From an uncultured Sediminibacterium sp. (GTDB lineage Bacteria > Bacteroidota > Bacteroidia > Chitinophagales > Chitinophagaceae), in assembly GCF_946481145.1 (NCBI RefSeq), contig NZ_CAMLMJ010000016.1, positions 1-64,000 on the forward strand: a DNA stretch of 64,000 nucleotides, given 5' to 3'. Below the pieces are notes generated by a model. It was not told the DNA's origin. It saw nothing but the letters and a program-made list of their open reading frames with translations, and searched no databases. A program made the translations under genes and the position numbers. Position 1 is the stretch's first letter, and each line of letters opens with the position of its first letter. Shown here one piece after another: positions 8,353-16,100 of this stretch.

Positions 8353-8992
8353 GTCTGCTGATTCCCACTCTTTGCCCTATATACTGGTTTTGTTGAATGC
8401 ATTGTAGCATACAATCTGCAAGGTCTCCGGCGGCGATTTGATAATGATTGGGTTGGGGGGCGAAATTTGCTGAAGTAATATATTGTTTGTTCCCAGGTAC
8501 ATTTAAAATGTCCGGAGAACAAATGAATGTCCATTGAAGTTTACTTGCTTCAAGACTGCGAAAAGCAGCGAGGTGTTCTAAGCCAACAGGTTTATATTGC
8601 TCCGGATAATCGGGTTGATCAATCAATAAACCATCTTCTGATTCAGCTGCATTTAAAATGCCCATTCCACCCAATGCAACGATTCTTGACAGTCCCGCTT
8701 TTTCCATTTGGGCGACGATATTTTTCATTCCCAGGCTCCTGGTATGATCTTTCCCGTCGAATGCTCCACCAAGTACAGAAATTACGGCATCACTGCCTTC
8801 GATAGCGCCAAAAACATCCGACTCGTCAAAAATATATCCCTTAATGGCGGTTAGCTTTTCATTGTTATTGTCTTTGTCTATCAAAGACTCAATTGAACGG
8901 CCAAAAGCCCGAACCGAATACCCCATTGCGAGGGACTGCGCTACAACATATTTGCCTACCTGTCCGGTTGCACCAAATACAGTGATGGTCAT
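8348..8992 (-). CDS. NAD(P)-binding atypical SDR protein
   Basis: The Rossmann-fold N-terminus MTITVFGATGQVGKYVV contains the G-A-T-G-x-x-G dinucleotide motif of the NmrA/HSCARG-like atypical short-chain dehydrogenases. It is followed by AVISVLGGAFDG and a RIVALGGMGIL strand. The start at 8992 places the motif at the extreme N-terminus as in relatives. A longer frame to 9076 exists, but its extra residues are translated from the CCATGG word repeat and are not credible. The length is 214 residues. It probably acts as a redox sensor or NAD(P)H-dependent reductase; the substrate is unknown. The catalytic YxxxK of classical SDRs is not obvious. The C-terminal ISRL-stop is encoded in repeat words. 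Confidence 0.82.
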   Translation of the reverse strand: MTITVFGATGQVGKYVVAQSLAMGYSVRAFGRSIESLIDKDNNNEKLTAIKGYIFDESDVFGAIEGSDAVISVLGGAFDGKDHTRSLGMKNIVAQMEKAGLSRIVALGGMGILNAAESEDGLLIDQPDYPEQYKPVGLEHLAAFRSLEASKLQWTFICSPDILNVPGNKQYITSANFAPQPNHYQIAAGDLADCMLQCIQQNQYIGQRVGISRL

Positions 8993-9037
8993 AAGCTCAA
9001 TTTGAAGCAATATACTGAAAGTAAGGATTTGGCTTAC

Positions 9038-9086
9038 CCATGGTCTATGGACTATGGTCCATGGTCCATAGACCATAGTCCATGGG
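9038..9086. repeat. Near-palindromic CCATGGTCTATGG word array
   Basis: This 49-nt stretch is made almost entirely of CCATGG/CTATGG/CCATAG words and reads nearly the same on both strands (about 17 of 21 positions pair). The same words recur at 37454-37499. It lies between two same-strand genes. The YtxJ stop (ACATAG) at its right edge continues into CATAGTCC-type words. Confidence 0.8.
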
Positions 9087-9090
9087 AAGA

Positions 9091-9423
9091 CTATGTTGCG
9101 GCCTGCTCTATTATTTCATCCATTTGAATCCCCTGGTGGCTTTCGTCGTAGATGCATTCTCCATTTTTGATGAGTAATACCTGTGGTGATTCGTGGTATA
9201 CATCGAATGTGCTGGCAATTTGGTTGGAAATGTCACGGTGCGAAAGCAAATCGAGTAGGTAGAAATCAATTTTTTCGGGTGTATCACTTCTTCCCAATCT
9301 GTTTAACACCATTGAACTGATGCTGCAGCGGGTACTGTGTTTGAATATAACCTGGGGTTGCTGGTAAGAAGCGGCTTTAATTGCGGCTATTTGCTCTTGG
9401 GAGCTGAGTGTAATCCAATTCAT
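9091..9423 (-). CDS. ytxJ: Bacillithiol-system thioredoxin-like protein YtxJ
   Basis: This 110-residue thioredoxin-fold protein contains the diagnostic FKHSTRCSISSMVLNR segment. Its single Cys (about residue 33, in TRCSIS) is the redox-active residue of YtxJ/BrxC proteins, which remove bacillithiol from modified protein thiols. The cis-Pro loop (ESPQVLLI) follows near residue 78. The monothiol site and full length support the assignment. Its presence suggests that the organism makes bacillithiol or a related thiol, as some Bacteroidota do; no bshABC gene is in this window. It lies upstream of the SDR gene on the same strand, separated by the CCATGG array. Confidence 0.85.
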   Translation of the reverse strand: MNWITLSSQEQIAAIKAASYQQPQVIFKHSTRCSISSMVLNRLGRSDTPEKIDFYLLDLLSHRDISNQIASTFDVYHESPQVLLIKNGECIYDESHQGIQMDEIIEQAAT

Positions 9424-9477
9424 CTTTTGCGAAACAATCCTACATTAAACAAATCATCATTCAATCCTGTTTAGTTA

Positions 9478-9597
9478 TCAGGGCTTAAAATAACGTGGGT
9501 TGGTAGTTGGGCAACCTCTGCTTTTAGAAGAAGTACAAGAGCTAACCAATGCGGAACTGAATAAAACCAGTAACAATAAAACGGTTATCTTTTTCAT
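9478..9597 (-). CDS. 39-residue lipoprotein of unknown function
   Basis: This small ORF starts with MKKITVLLLLVLFSSALVSS followed by CTSSKS, giving a lysine-rich start, a hydrophobic core and a lipobox Cys at residue 21. The mature part is only about 19 residues (CTSSKSRGCPTTNPRYFKP). It stops at TGA 9478-9480, 54 nt upstream of the ytxJ start, on the same strand. A TATCTTTA box at 9640-9647 lies 43 nt upstream and is a plausible -7 element. The signal is well formed and the gene sits where nothing else would explain the sequence, but at this length a chance ORF cannot be excluded. Confidence 0.6.
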   Translation of the reverse strand: MKKITVLLLLVLFSSALVSSCTSSKSRGCPTTNPRYFKP

Positions 9598-9727
9598 GTG
9601 AATTGTTTAAATGGGCGTTTTGACAGTATTTTCGCTATATAAAGATACGAATTATATCAGAATGTTGCCTAAGGCCCCGTTTTCGATAAGTTAATATGCA
9701 TAAAACGATTGTAATCAATTAATTATT

Positions 9728-11107
9728 ATGAGGGTTCACTTTATTTCTATTGGCGGAAGCGTAATGCACCAATTAGCCATTGCATTGCACAAAAAAGGAT
9801 ATCGGGTTACTGGTACAGACGATGAAATATTTGAACCAGCCAGAACCAATCTCCAAAAGGAGGGTTTATTGCCTGCTGAAATAGGCTGGCAGCCTTCTAT
9901 GATTGTTCCTGAATTGGATGCTGTAATCCTGGGTATGCATGCTAAACAGGATAATCCGGAATTGCAAAAAGCCATTGCACTTGGACTCAAAATATATTCT
10001 TTCCCAGAGTATATCTTCCATGAGAGCAGGGATAAAAAGCGGGTGGTGGTAGGAGGTAGTCATGGAAAGACCACCACTACCAGTATGATCATGCATGTGC
10101 TTAAATCATTGCATCAATCATTTGATTACCTGGTTGGTGCCAGGGTAGAAGGATTTGATCAATCCGTAAATATTACTGATGCCCCTGTCATTGTTTGTGA
10201 GGGCGACGAATACCCAGCAAGTGCCATTGAAAGAAAACCCAAATTTCATTTCTTATATCCACATATTGCGATATTAACTGGGATTGCCTGGGATCATATC
10301 AATGTGTTTCCAACATTCGATTTCTACCTGGAGCAATTCACCATTTTTATTAATAAAATTGAAAAAGGAGGTTTGCTCATCTATAATGAATCTGATGCTG
10401 TATTAAAAGAGTTGGTTACGACCAATCCGAGAACAGATATAAGCTACCAGCCTTATCAGATTCCTGCGCATGAAATCATCAACGGTAATACAACAGTTTC
10501 TATTGAAGGGGTAAGCGGATCATTAAAAGTATTTGGCAATCATAATCTGATGAATCTTTATGCAGCCTATTATGCCTGTAAAGCATTGGGTATATCGGCT
10601 GAAGCATTCGTTCCTGCAATCGGCAGTTTTACTGGTGCGGCCAAAAGGTTGGAATTACTGGCAAATGCGAGTGATTGTGCTATGTATCGCGATTTTGCAC
10701 ATGCTCCCAGTAAAGTAAAAGCAACGATAGATGCAGTTAAGCATCAGTTCCCGGAAAGAAAACTAATTGGTGTACTTGAGCTGCATACCTATAGTAGTTT
10801 AAATGAAGCCTTTATGAAGGAATATAATGGCGCACTGGAGCAGGCCGATGAAGCAGTGGTTTTTTATTCGAAGCATGCCCTTGAATTGAAGAAACTTCCG
10901 GATTTATCTGCCGACGCAGTAAAGAATGGTTTTAATAAAAAAGAACTGATTGTACTTACCGATAGTAAGGCTTTGGATGAATGGTTACATACAAGAAATT
11001 ATCACCATTCGAATCTTTTATTAATGAGCAGTGGTAACTACGACGGATTAGATATTCCTGCTTTAACAAAAGAACTGATGGAACATCACCAAAATCTCAG
11101 GAATTAA
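9728..11107 (+). CDS. mpl: Mpl-like UDP-MurNAc:peptide ligase
   Basis: Mur ligases of the Mpl type attach recycled murein tripeptide to UDP-MurNAc. This 459-residue protein starts with the Rossmann-like MRVHFISIGGSVMHQLAIAL, as in MurC/Mpl. It carries the ATP P-loop GGSHGKTTTTSMI (about residue 113), an EGDEYPAS segment, the HINVFPTF region and a C-terminal LEQADEAVVFY/LLMSSGNYDGLD domain. The GSHGKTTT loop and the GNYDG end favour Mpl over MurC, which has a longer C-terminus and different N-motif. It is separated from the next gene by 24 nt, so read-through to the exonuclease gene is likely. Confidence 0.85.
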   Translation: MRVHFISIGGSVMHQLAIALHKKGYRVTGTDDEIFEPARTNLQKEGLLPAEIGWQPSMIVPELDAVILGMHAKQDNPELQKAIALGLKIYSFPEYIFHESRDKKRVVVGGSHGKTTTTSMIMHVLKSLHQSFDYLVGARVEGFDQSVNITDAPVIVCEGDEYPASAIERKPKFHFLYPHIAILTGIAWDHINVFPTFDFYLEQFTIFINKIEKGGLLIYNESDAVLKELVTTNPRTDISYQPYQIPAHEIINGNTTVSIEGVSGSLKVFGNHNLMNLYAAYYACKALGISAEAFVPAIGSFTGAAKRLELLANASDCAMYRDFAHAPSKVKATIDAVKHQFPERKLIGVLELHTYSSLNEAFMKEYNGALEQADEAVVFYSKHALELKKLPDLSADAVKNGFNKKELIVLTDSKALDEWLHTRNYHHSNLLLMSSGNYDGLDIPALTKELMEHHQNLRN

Positions 11108-11131
11108 CAATTAAAGTATTTACTTCGCAAG

Positions 11132-11902
11132 ATGAAATTGCAACTTACCCGCCCAATCGCATTTATTGATCTCGAGACAACAGGGGTTAATATCAGTATC
11201 GATCGTATTGTTGAGATAGCTATTGTAAAAATCAATCCTGATGGAAGCAGGCAGGTAAAAAGAAAGTTGATTAATCCACTCATGCCCATTCCTCAATCCT
11301 CGAGTGATGTGCATGGCATTACGGATGAAATGGTTAAAGATGCTCCCAGTTTTAAACAGGTGGCAAATGAAATTAAACAGTTTATTGAATTGTGCGATAT
11401 AGGAGGCTATAATAGTAATCGCTTTGATATACCCATGCTTATTGAAGAGTTTTTAAGGGTTGGAATCGATTTTTCTGTAGATGGAAGAAAATTGGTGGAT
11501 GTGCAGAAAGTATTTCATATGATGGAACAACGCACCCTGAGTGCTGCCTATAAATTTTATTGCCAGAAAACCCTCGAAGGAGCACATAGTGCAGAAGCCG
11601 ATGCAACTGCAACCTGGGAAGTGCTGGAAGCTCAGGTAGAGAAATACCCTCAAATTGGAAATACGGTTGAAAGTATTGTGAAATTTACCGGTGAAGATGA
11701 TATTGTTGACTTTGCCCGCCGCTTTGTAAAAGAGAAAGGAGTAGAAGTATTCAATTTTGGAAAACACAAGGGAAAGCCAGTGGTACAGGTTTTAAAAGAA
11801 GAACCTCAATACTACGATTGGATGATGAAAGGTGATTTTCCCATGAATACCAAACAAAAACTCACTGAGATACTGAACAGAACCTTGTTAAAAAAAGGAT
11901 AA
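11132..11902 (+). CDS. DnaQ-like 3'-5' exonuclease
   Basis: This 256-residue protein has an N-terminal DEDD exonuclease domain. ExoI is AFIDLETTGVNISIDRIVEIA (D-x-E), ExoII is GGYNSNRFDIPML (N-x-x-x-D), and ExoIII is AHSAEADATATWEVLEA (H-x-A-x-x-D), i.e. the DEDDh type. A C-terminal extension (about 195-256, FNFGKHKGKPVVQVLKEEPQYY) resembles the small putative DNA-binding tail common to Bacteroidota exonucleases of this kind. It could be a polymerase proofreading subunit or a stand-alone exonuclease. The start at 11132 puts the ExoI motif at residue about 10. It lies 24 nt after mpl. Confidence 0.88.
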   Translation: MKLQLTRPIAFIDLETTGVNISIDRIVEIAIVKINPDGSRQVKRKLINPLMPIPQSSSDVHGITDEMVKDAPSFKQVANEIKQFIELCDIGGYNSNRFDIPMLIEEFLRVGIDFSVDGRKLVDVQKVFHMMEQRTLSAAYKFYCQKTLEGAHSAEADATATWEVLEAQVEKYPQIGNTVESIVKFTGEDDIVDFARRFVKEKGVEVFNFGKHKGKPVVQVLKEEPQYYDWMMKGDFPMNTKQKLTEILNRTLLKKG

Positions 11903-11964
11903 GTCTGTAGTATTTACAAAGTATTTACCGCATTTCTGCTGATGATAATGCGTACAATCATTCT

Positions 11965-12747
11965 GTGTTGTATTTTAGCGTAGCAACCTGTACTGCCTTG
12001 GAAAAGTTAGTTATCATACCAACCTATAATGAAAAAGACAATATCGCTGCTATTATTGCGGCTGTATTTGATTTGCAGGCAGGGTATCATGTGCTTGTAA
12101 TAGATGATGGCTCACCAGATGGTACGGCGGATATTGTGAAGTCGTTGATGGTACAAAACCAGCATCAATTATTTCTCGAAGAAAGAAAAGGTAAACTTGG
12201 TTTAGGCACCGCATATATTCATGGCTTTAAATGGGGTATTCAAAAAGGGTATCATTTCATTTTTGAAATGGATGCCGATTTCTCCCATAATCCCAAAGAC
12301 CTGGAGCGTTTATACGATGCCTGTAAAAATGGGGGTGCTGATATTGCAGTTGGTAGCCGTTATGTTCCCGGTGGTAAGACAGAAAACTGGCCTTGGGATC
12401 GTCAACTTTATTCTCGGGGAGGTGCTTTATATACACGCTTACTCACATGGATGCCGGTAAATGACCCAACGGCAGGCTTTGTTTGTTATAAAAGACAGGT
12501 ACTGGAAGCAATTAATCTTGATGAAATTGAATTTGTCGGTTATGCATTCCAGATTGAAATGAAATTTGTGGCATGGAAACTTGGTTTCCGCATAAAGGAA
12601 GTGCCCATCACTTTTGTTGACCGGAAAATTGGTGTCAGCAAAATGAGCAAGGGAATCATTAAAGAAGGAGTTCTCGGGGTACTGAAAATACAATGGCATA
12701 GCTTATTCAGGAACTACCGTAAGCGAGTGGCCAATAGTGCAGAATAA
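11965..12747 (+). CDS. Polyprenol-phosphate mannosyltransferase-like GT2
   Basis: This family 2 glycosyltransferase resembles polyprenol-monophosphomannose synthase. The N-terminus is KLVIIPTYNEKDNIAAII, followed by VLVIDDGSPDGTADIV, the FEMDADFSHNPKDL donor-binding motif (D-A-D) and the GSRYVPGG loop. There is a C-terminal acceptor region but no long membrane anchor. No ATG exists upstream of the conserved start. The candidates are a GTG at 11965 or, more naturally for the family, a TTG at 11998 giving EKLVIIPTYNE directly. It transfers a sugar, probably mannose, from GDP-sugar to a lipid carrier at the inner face of the membrane. The substrate is inferred from family similarity only. Confidence 0.85.
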   Translation: MLYFSVATCTALEKLVIIPTYNEKDNIAAIIAAVFDLQAGYHVLVIDDGSPDGTADIVKSLMVQNQHQLFLEERKGKLGLGTAYIHGFKWGIQKGYHFIFEMDADFSHNPKDLERLYDACKNGGADIAVGSRYVPGGKTENWPWDRQLYSRGGALYTRLLTWMPVNDPTAGFVCYKRQVLEAINLDEIEFVGYAFQIEMKFVAWKLGFRIKEVPITFVDRKIGVSKMSKGIIKEGVLGVLKIQWHSLFRNYRKRVANSAE

Positions 12748-12803
12748 GTTTTTTTCAGCCATACCTTTTTCCTACTTTCAGCATATAATCCCACCAGTAC
12801 TGC

Positions 12804-13685
12804 ATGAGAGATGCCCTGATTAAACTACATATTTCCGTTTTTTTAGCCGGTTTTACAGGAGTGCTTGGGGAACTTATTCAACTCAATGAAGGATTACTGG
12901 TTTGGTACAGAATCATGATTACGGTTGTTAGCCTGCTTTTTTTACTACAGGTTAAAAAACAGTTTCAGCGTATTCCAGCCTCAATGGTTTGGAAATTGCT
13001 CGGCATCGGCACACTGATAGCCTTGCATTGGGTGTTTTTTTATGGCAGCATAAAAATGGCCAATGTTTCTATCGGTCTGGTATGTTTTGCTTCAACGGGT
13101 TTATTCACTGCTCTATTGGAACCTGTATTCAACCATAAAAAAATCAATTTTTGGGATATTGGTTTGGGATTATTAAGCTTATTGGGAATTCTATTGATTT
13201 TTCAATTTCATCAGCATTATCGGGAAGGTATTATCGCTGGCATTATTTCGGCCATACTTGCAGCTTTATTTACCGTACTCAATAAGAGACAGGTAAATAA
13301 AGTTGAGCCAAGGGTTATGATGGTATATGAACTTAGTGGAGGCTTATTGCTGTTAACCTTATTGATGCCTTTGTACCTGCATTATTATCCCGTAGCATCT
13401 ATACTGCCTACATTAACAGACTGGCTCTGGTTACTGATGTTAGGCTGGCTTTGTACTGTGCTGGCCATGGATTTGATGCTTCAGGCATTGAAAAAAGTGT
13501 CTGCGTTTACACAGAATCTAAGCCTGAATTTGGAACCAGTTTATGGTGTAATACTGGCATTCGTTTTATTTGGAGAACAAAAGTATCTGGGCGATAGCTT
13601 TTACATTGGGGTATCCCTGATTATTCTTTCGGTTGTATTACAAATGATCAGGGTAATCAGAAAGCATAAACAACAAAAAACCTAA
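12804..13685 (+). CDS. EamA/DMT-family transporter
   Basis: This 293-residue membrane protein has about ten predicted helices arranged as two EamA repeats (about 5-135 and 145-285). The second repeat contains SLNLEPVYGVILAFVLFGEQ, the typical EPVxxxxxxxxxxGE signature of this family of drug/metabolite exporters. The N-terminal helix begins IKLHISVFLAGFTGVLGEL. The substrate is not predictable. It starts 56 nt after the glycosyltransferase gene on the same strand and converges with the PAS gene. Confidence 0.87.
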   Translation: MRDALIKLHISVFLAGFTGVLGELIQLNEGLLVWYRIMITVVSLLFLLQVKKQFQRIPASMVWKLLGIGTLIALHWVFFYGSIKMANVSIGLVCFASTGLFTALLEPVFNHKKINFWDIGLGLLSLLGILLIFQFHQHYREGIIAGIISAILAALFTVLNKRQVNKVEPRVMMVYELSGGLLLLTLLMPLYLHYYPVASILPTLTDWLWLLMLGWLCTVLAMDLMLQALKKVSAFTQNLSLNLEPVYGVILAFVLFGEQKYLGDSFYIGVSLIILSVVLQMIRVIRKHKQQKT

Positions 13686-13689
13686 CGAG

Positions 13690-15024
13690 TTATTCATGTC
13701 TGGTGTTGTAAACAATTTGCTGGATCACTTTATCCAACCTTTCTGCACTTTCATTCAGATGATCAAGAACAAGTAAAATTTCGGGATCATTGGTTTTGTC
13801 TGTATACAACATCAATACATTAATCAGTCCGAGAATATTACTAAGTGGCGCCCTGGCTTCATGCGATTGGAGGTAGGCTATTTCGCGCATTTTATCGTAT
13901 TGCTGCAGTAGTTTCATTTCAGCCTTTTTCTTCGCATCAATATTGGTAATATTCATGGCTACGCCCATCATATCGCCGGTATCATTGTAAACCGGATAAT
14001 ATAAAAACTTAAACCAAATCGCATCACCATTTGGTATTACTACAGGTCGCTCTGAGGTGAGTTGTTCACCTGATAATGCGGCTCTAAAATGCTCTTTAAA
14101 TGAATCCCTGAGTTCAGGCATCACATAATCCATAAAATCGGCATCGAACTTAAGATTGGTATTAAAGTAGGTTTCAGCAAGTTGATCAGCCGTTCGGTTA
14201 AAATTCATGATGCGCATATCCGGACTGATCATGATATTAATATCTGTGGTACTATCCAGTATGGCTTTGAGTTTTATTTCGTTGGCCAATAGTTCTAGTT
14301 GTTGTTTTTTCTGAAGTGAAATATCAATGAAGTAGCAAATGATACCTTCCTTAGATGGACTTGCAGAAACCGCGAAATGATAGGCTGGCGGCCAGGGTTG
14401 TTCAAAAGTGATGGTTTGGTTTTCATCGAAAGCCTTACGCATTGCATTGGCATAAGGTTGATCAGGAGAATCAGGAAAAATATCCCAGAAATTTTTACCG
14501 ATCATTTCTTCTCTTTTCATACCGGTAACCTTCTCAAAAAATCGGTTTATTCTGGTGAAAACCCAATTGCGGTTAAGGGCGAAAAAACCATCTTGTACAC
14601 CATCCAGGTACTCATTAAATTGCTCTGCATATCGGGTGGCAGCAAATTCTTCGAGCGGTTCTCCTGATAACAAAAGACCAAAACCAACTATTGACTTTTC
14701 ATGACCCACGAAAGATCCGGATAGTTCCCATTGTATGGTATAGGTTTTATCATCAAAAATATACCGAACCGATACGGTAGATTTTTGTCCCGGATGATTC
14801 AGACTGTCTGCACATGCTTGCCTAAACAGTTCTTTGTCTGCATAATGGATATGTTCATCGGCTTTTGAGTTTGGTAGGTTATTTAGTTCCCATCCTGCTA
14901 ATGCTGCAAATTTTTCATTGATATAAATATAATAGCCAGCTTCATTTACAACCATGAAGGGAAATAAACCGGAATGTTGCATTATTCCAATAAGTTCCTG
15001 AATACTATGGACGCTATTATTCAT
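13690..15024 (-). CDS. PAS-domain protein with histidine-kinase H-box but no ATPase domain
   Basis: This 444-residue soluble protein has three PAS domains (about 10-115, 135-235 and 250-365). They are visible as FFALNRNWVFTRINRFFEKVTG, NFWDIFPD and PAC-type ends (GVAMNITNIDAKKK). A dimerisation helix follows with an H-box, YLQSHEARAPLSNILGLI, in which His is about residue 388. The protein ends about 56 residues later, directly before the convergent EamA gene, so the HATPase_c domain is absent and there is no room for it in another frame. It is likely a phosphotransfer partner or a regulator of another kinase, or a pseudokinase. No response regulator is adjacent. Confidence 0.85.
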   Translation of the reverse strand: MNNSVHSIQELIGIMQHSGLFPFMVVNEAGYYIYINEKFAALAGWELNNLPNSKADEHIHYADKELFRQACADSLNHPGQKSTVSVRYIFDDKTYTIQWELSGSFVGHEKSIVGFGLLLSGEPLEEFAATRYAEQFNEYLDGVQDGFFALNRNWVFTRINRFFEKVTGMKREEMIGKNFWDIFPDSPDQPYANAMRKAFDENQTITFEQPWPPAYHFAVSASPSKEGIICYFIDISLQKKQQLELLANEIKLKAILDSTTDINIMISPDMRIMNFNRTADQLAETYFNTNLKFDADFMDYVMPELRDSFKEHFRAALSGEQLTSERPVVIPNGDAIWFKFLYYPVYNDTGDMMGVAMNITNIDAKKKAEMKLLQQYDKMREIAYLQSHEARAPLSNILGLINVLMLYTDKTNDPEILLVLDHLNESAERLDKVIQQIVYNTRHE

Positions 15025-15134
15025 TTACAATAAATGCAATTATCTGCTAAATTGGTGACAAGCGGGGAGTGTTCACCAAATTGAAATTTCAGTCTTTTAG
15101 GGATAACAATATCGCACAAAAGATTAAAATGGCC

Positions 15135-15968
15135 TTAATTATTATTTATCTGGTACGCCATGACCGAATTTTTAAAAAATGTTGGCACATAAACAATTTT
15201 ATTTTTTACATCATAACCGATATCAGCCGTATTTATTTTTTCATTTCTGCTATCGAGCAATATCGTTTTCTGACCATTGTCGTGTACATAATATATGACC
15301 CCACTCCAGCAGCTTACGATAAATTCCCTGGGTTTTACCATTTCAATACCATCTGTACTAGGATCCATACCATCTGCTATTTTTGATAGTTGTCCACTGG
15401 CACTTAACTTCAATAAACTTCCTTTATCCAAAATAAATAACCCATCTTTTACGGCCAACAAACCGTTAGGTCCCTGTAATTTGTCGATTAGCAGGAATAC
15501 GGTGCCCTTTTCGATTTTATGCAGTTTGAATGTTCTGGAATCAGTTACATAAACGGTTCCTTTTGCATCAATACTTATATCATTGAGGAATACGGATTCC
15601 GGAACAGGGATTTTTTCAATTATTGTTCCTTTTTTGATATCAATTACCACTACTTCCGTTAAATCAGCTACATAAAGCTTGCCTTTGTATATTCCCATTC
15701 CCTTTGGAGCGTTCAATCCATCAACCCAATTGGGATTAATGATTTTACCATCTAATGCAACTTTGGCAATAGAACCTTTGCCATCTTTATCTCCCGACTG
15801 CCCATCTATGCATGATACATATAGTAGCTTATTACCCTCATCTAATAAAACTGATTCAGGCACTTTTAGGGTAGTATCGGTGGTCCAGATGAGCTCAAGT
15901 TTTGGTCCCTGGGCCAGCAATAAGCTGCTAAAAAGGGTTGCTAATACAGTAAATGCCTGTTTTTTCAT
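15135..15968 (-). CDS. Secreted SMP-30/NHL-type beta-propeller protein
   Basis: This protein has a signal peptide (MKKQAFTVLATLFSSLLLAQG). The start at 15968 is preferred over an ATG six codons upstream because it gives a standard signal. The mature chain consists of repeated beta-propeller blades: PESVLLDEGNKLLYVSCIDG, APKGMGIYKGKLYVADL, VFLNDISIDAKGTVYVTD, GPNGLLAVKDGLFILD and VYVPTFFKNSVMAYQI. This is the layout of SMP-30/gluconolactonase-like and NHL proteins. Whether the metal-binding residues of a lactonase are complete cannot be judged by eye, so I do not assign enzymatic activity. It is periplasmic or extracellular and stands alone between divergent neighbours. Confidence 0.78.
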   Translation of the reverse strand: MKKQAFTVLATLFSSLLLAQGPKLELIWTTDTTLKVPESVLLDEGNKLLYVSCIDGQSGDKDGKGSIAKVALDGKIINPNWVDGLNAPKGMGIYKGKLYVADLTEVVVIDIKKGTIIEKIPVPESVFLNDISIDAKGTVYVTDSRTFKLHKIEKGTVFLLIDKLQGPNGLLAVKDGLFILDKGSLLKLSASGQLSKIADGMDPSTDGIEMVKPREFIVSCWSGVIYYVHDNGQKTILLDSRNEKINTADIGYDVKNKIVYVPTFFKNSVMAYQINNN

Positions 15969-16100
15969 ATTAGATAATTTATACAAAAATAGCCATACAA
16001 TGGGTTATCTGTGTTATTCACCCACTGGTCATTTTCCTGGGAATGCCTAATCTGGTAATCAATGGTTTAGTTATCTTCGGAAGATATAAAAACTACTGCT

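Noticed and set aside
8992..9076. N-terminal extension of the SDR protein
   Set aside because: The extra codons translate the CCATGG word array; the conserved dinucleotide motif starts right after the ATG at 8992.
13690..13900. A frameshift removing the ATPase domain of the PAS kinase-like protein
   Set aside because: No HATPase motifs occur in any frame downstream of the stop; the convergent EamA gene begins within 5 bases.
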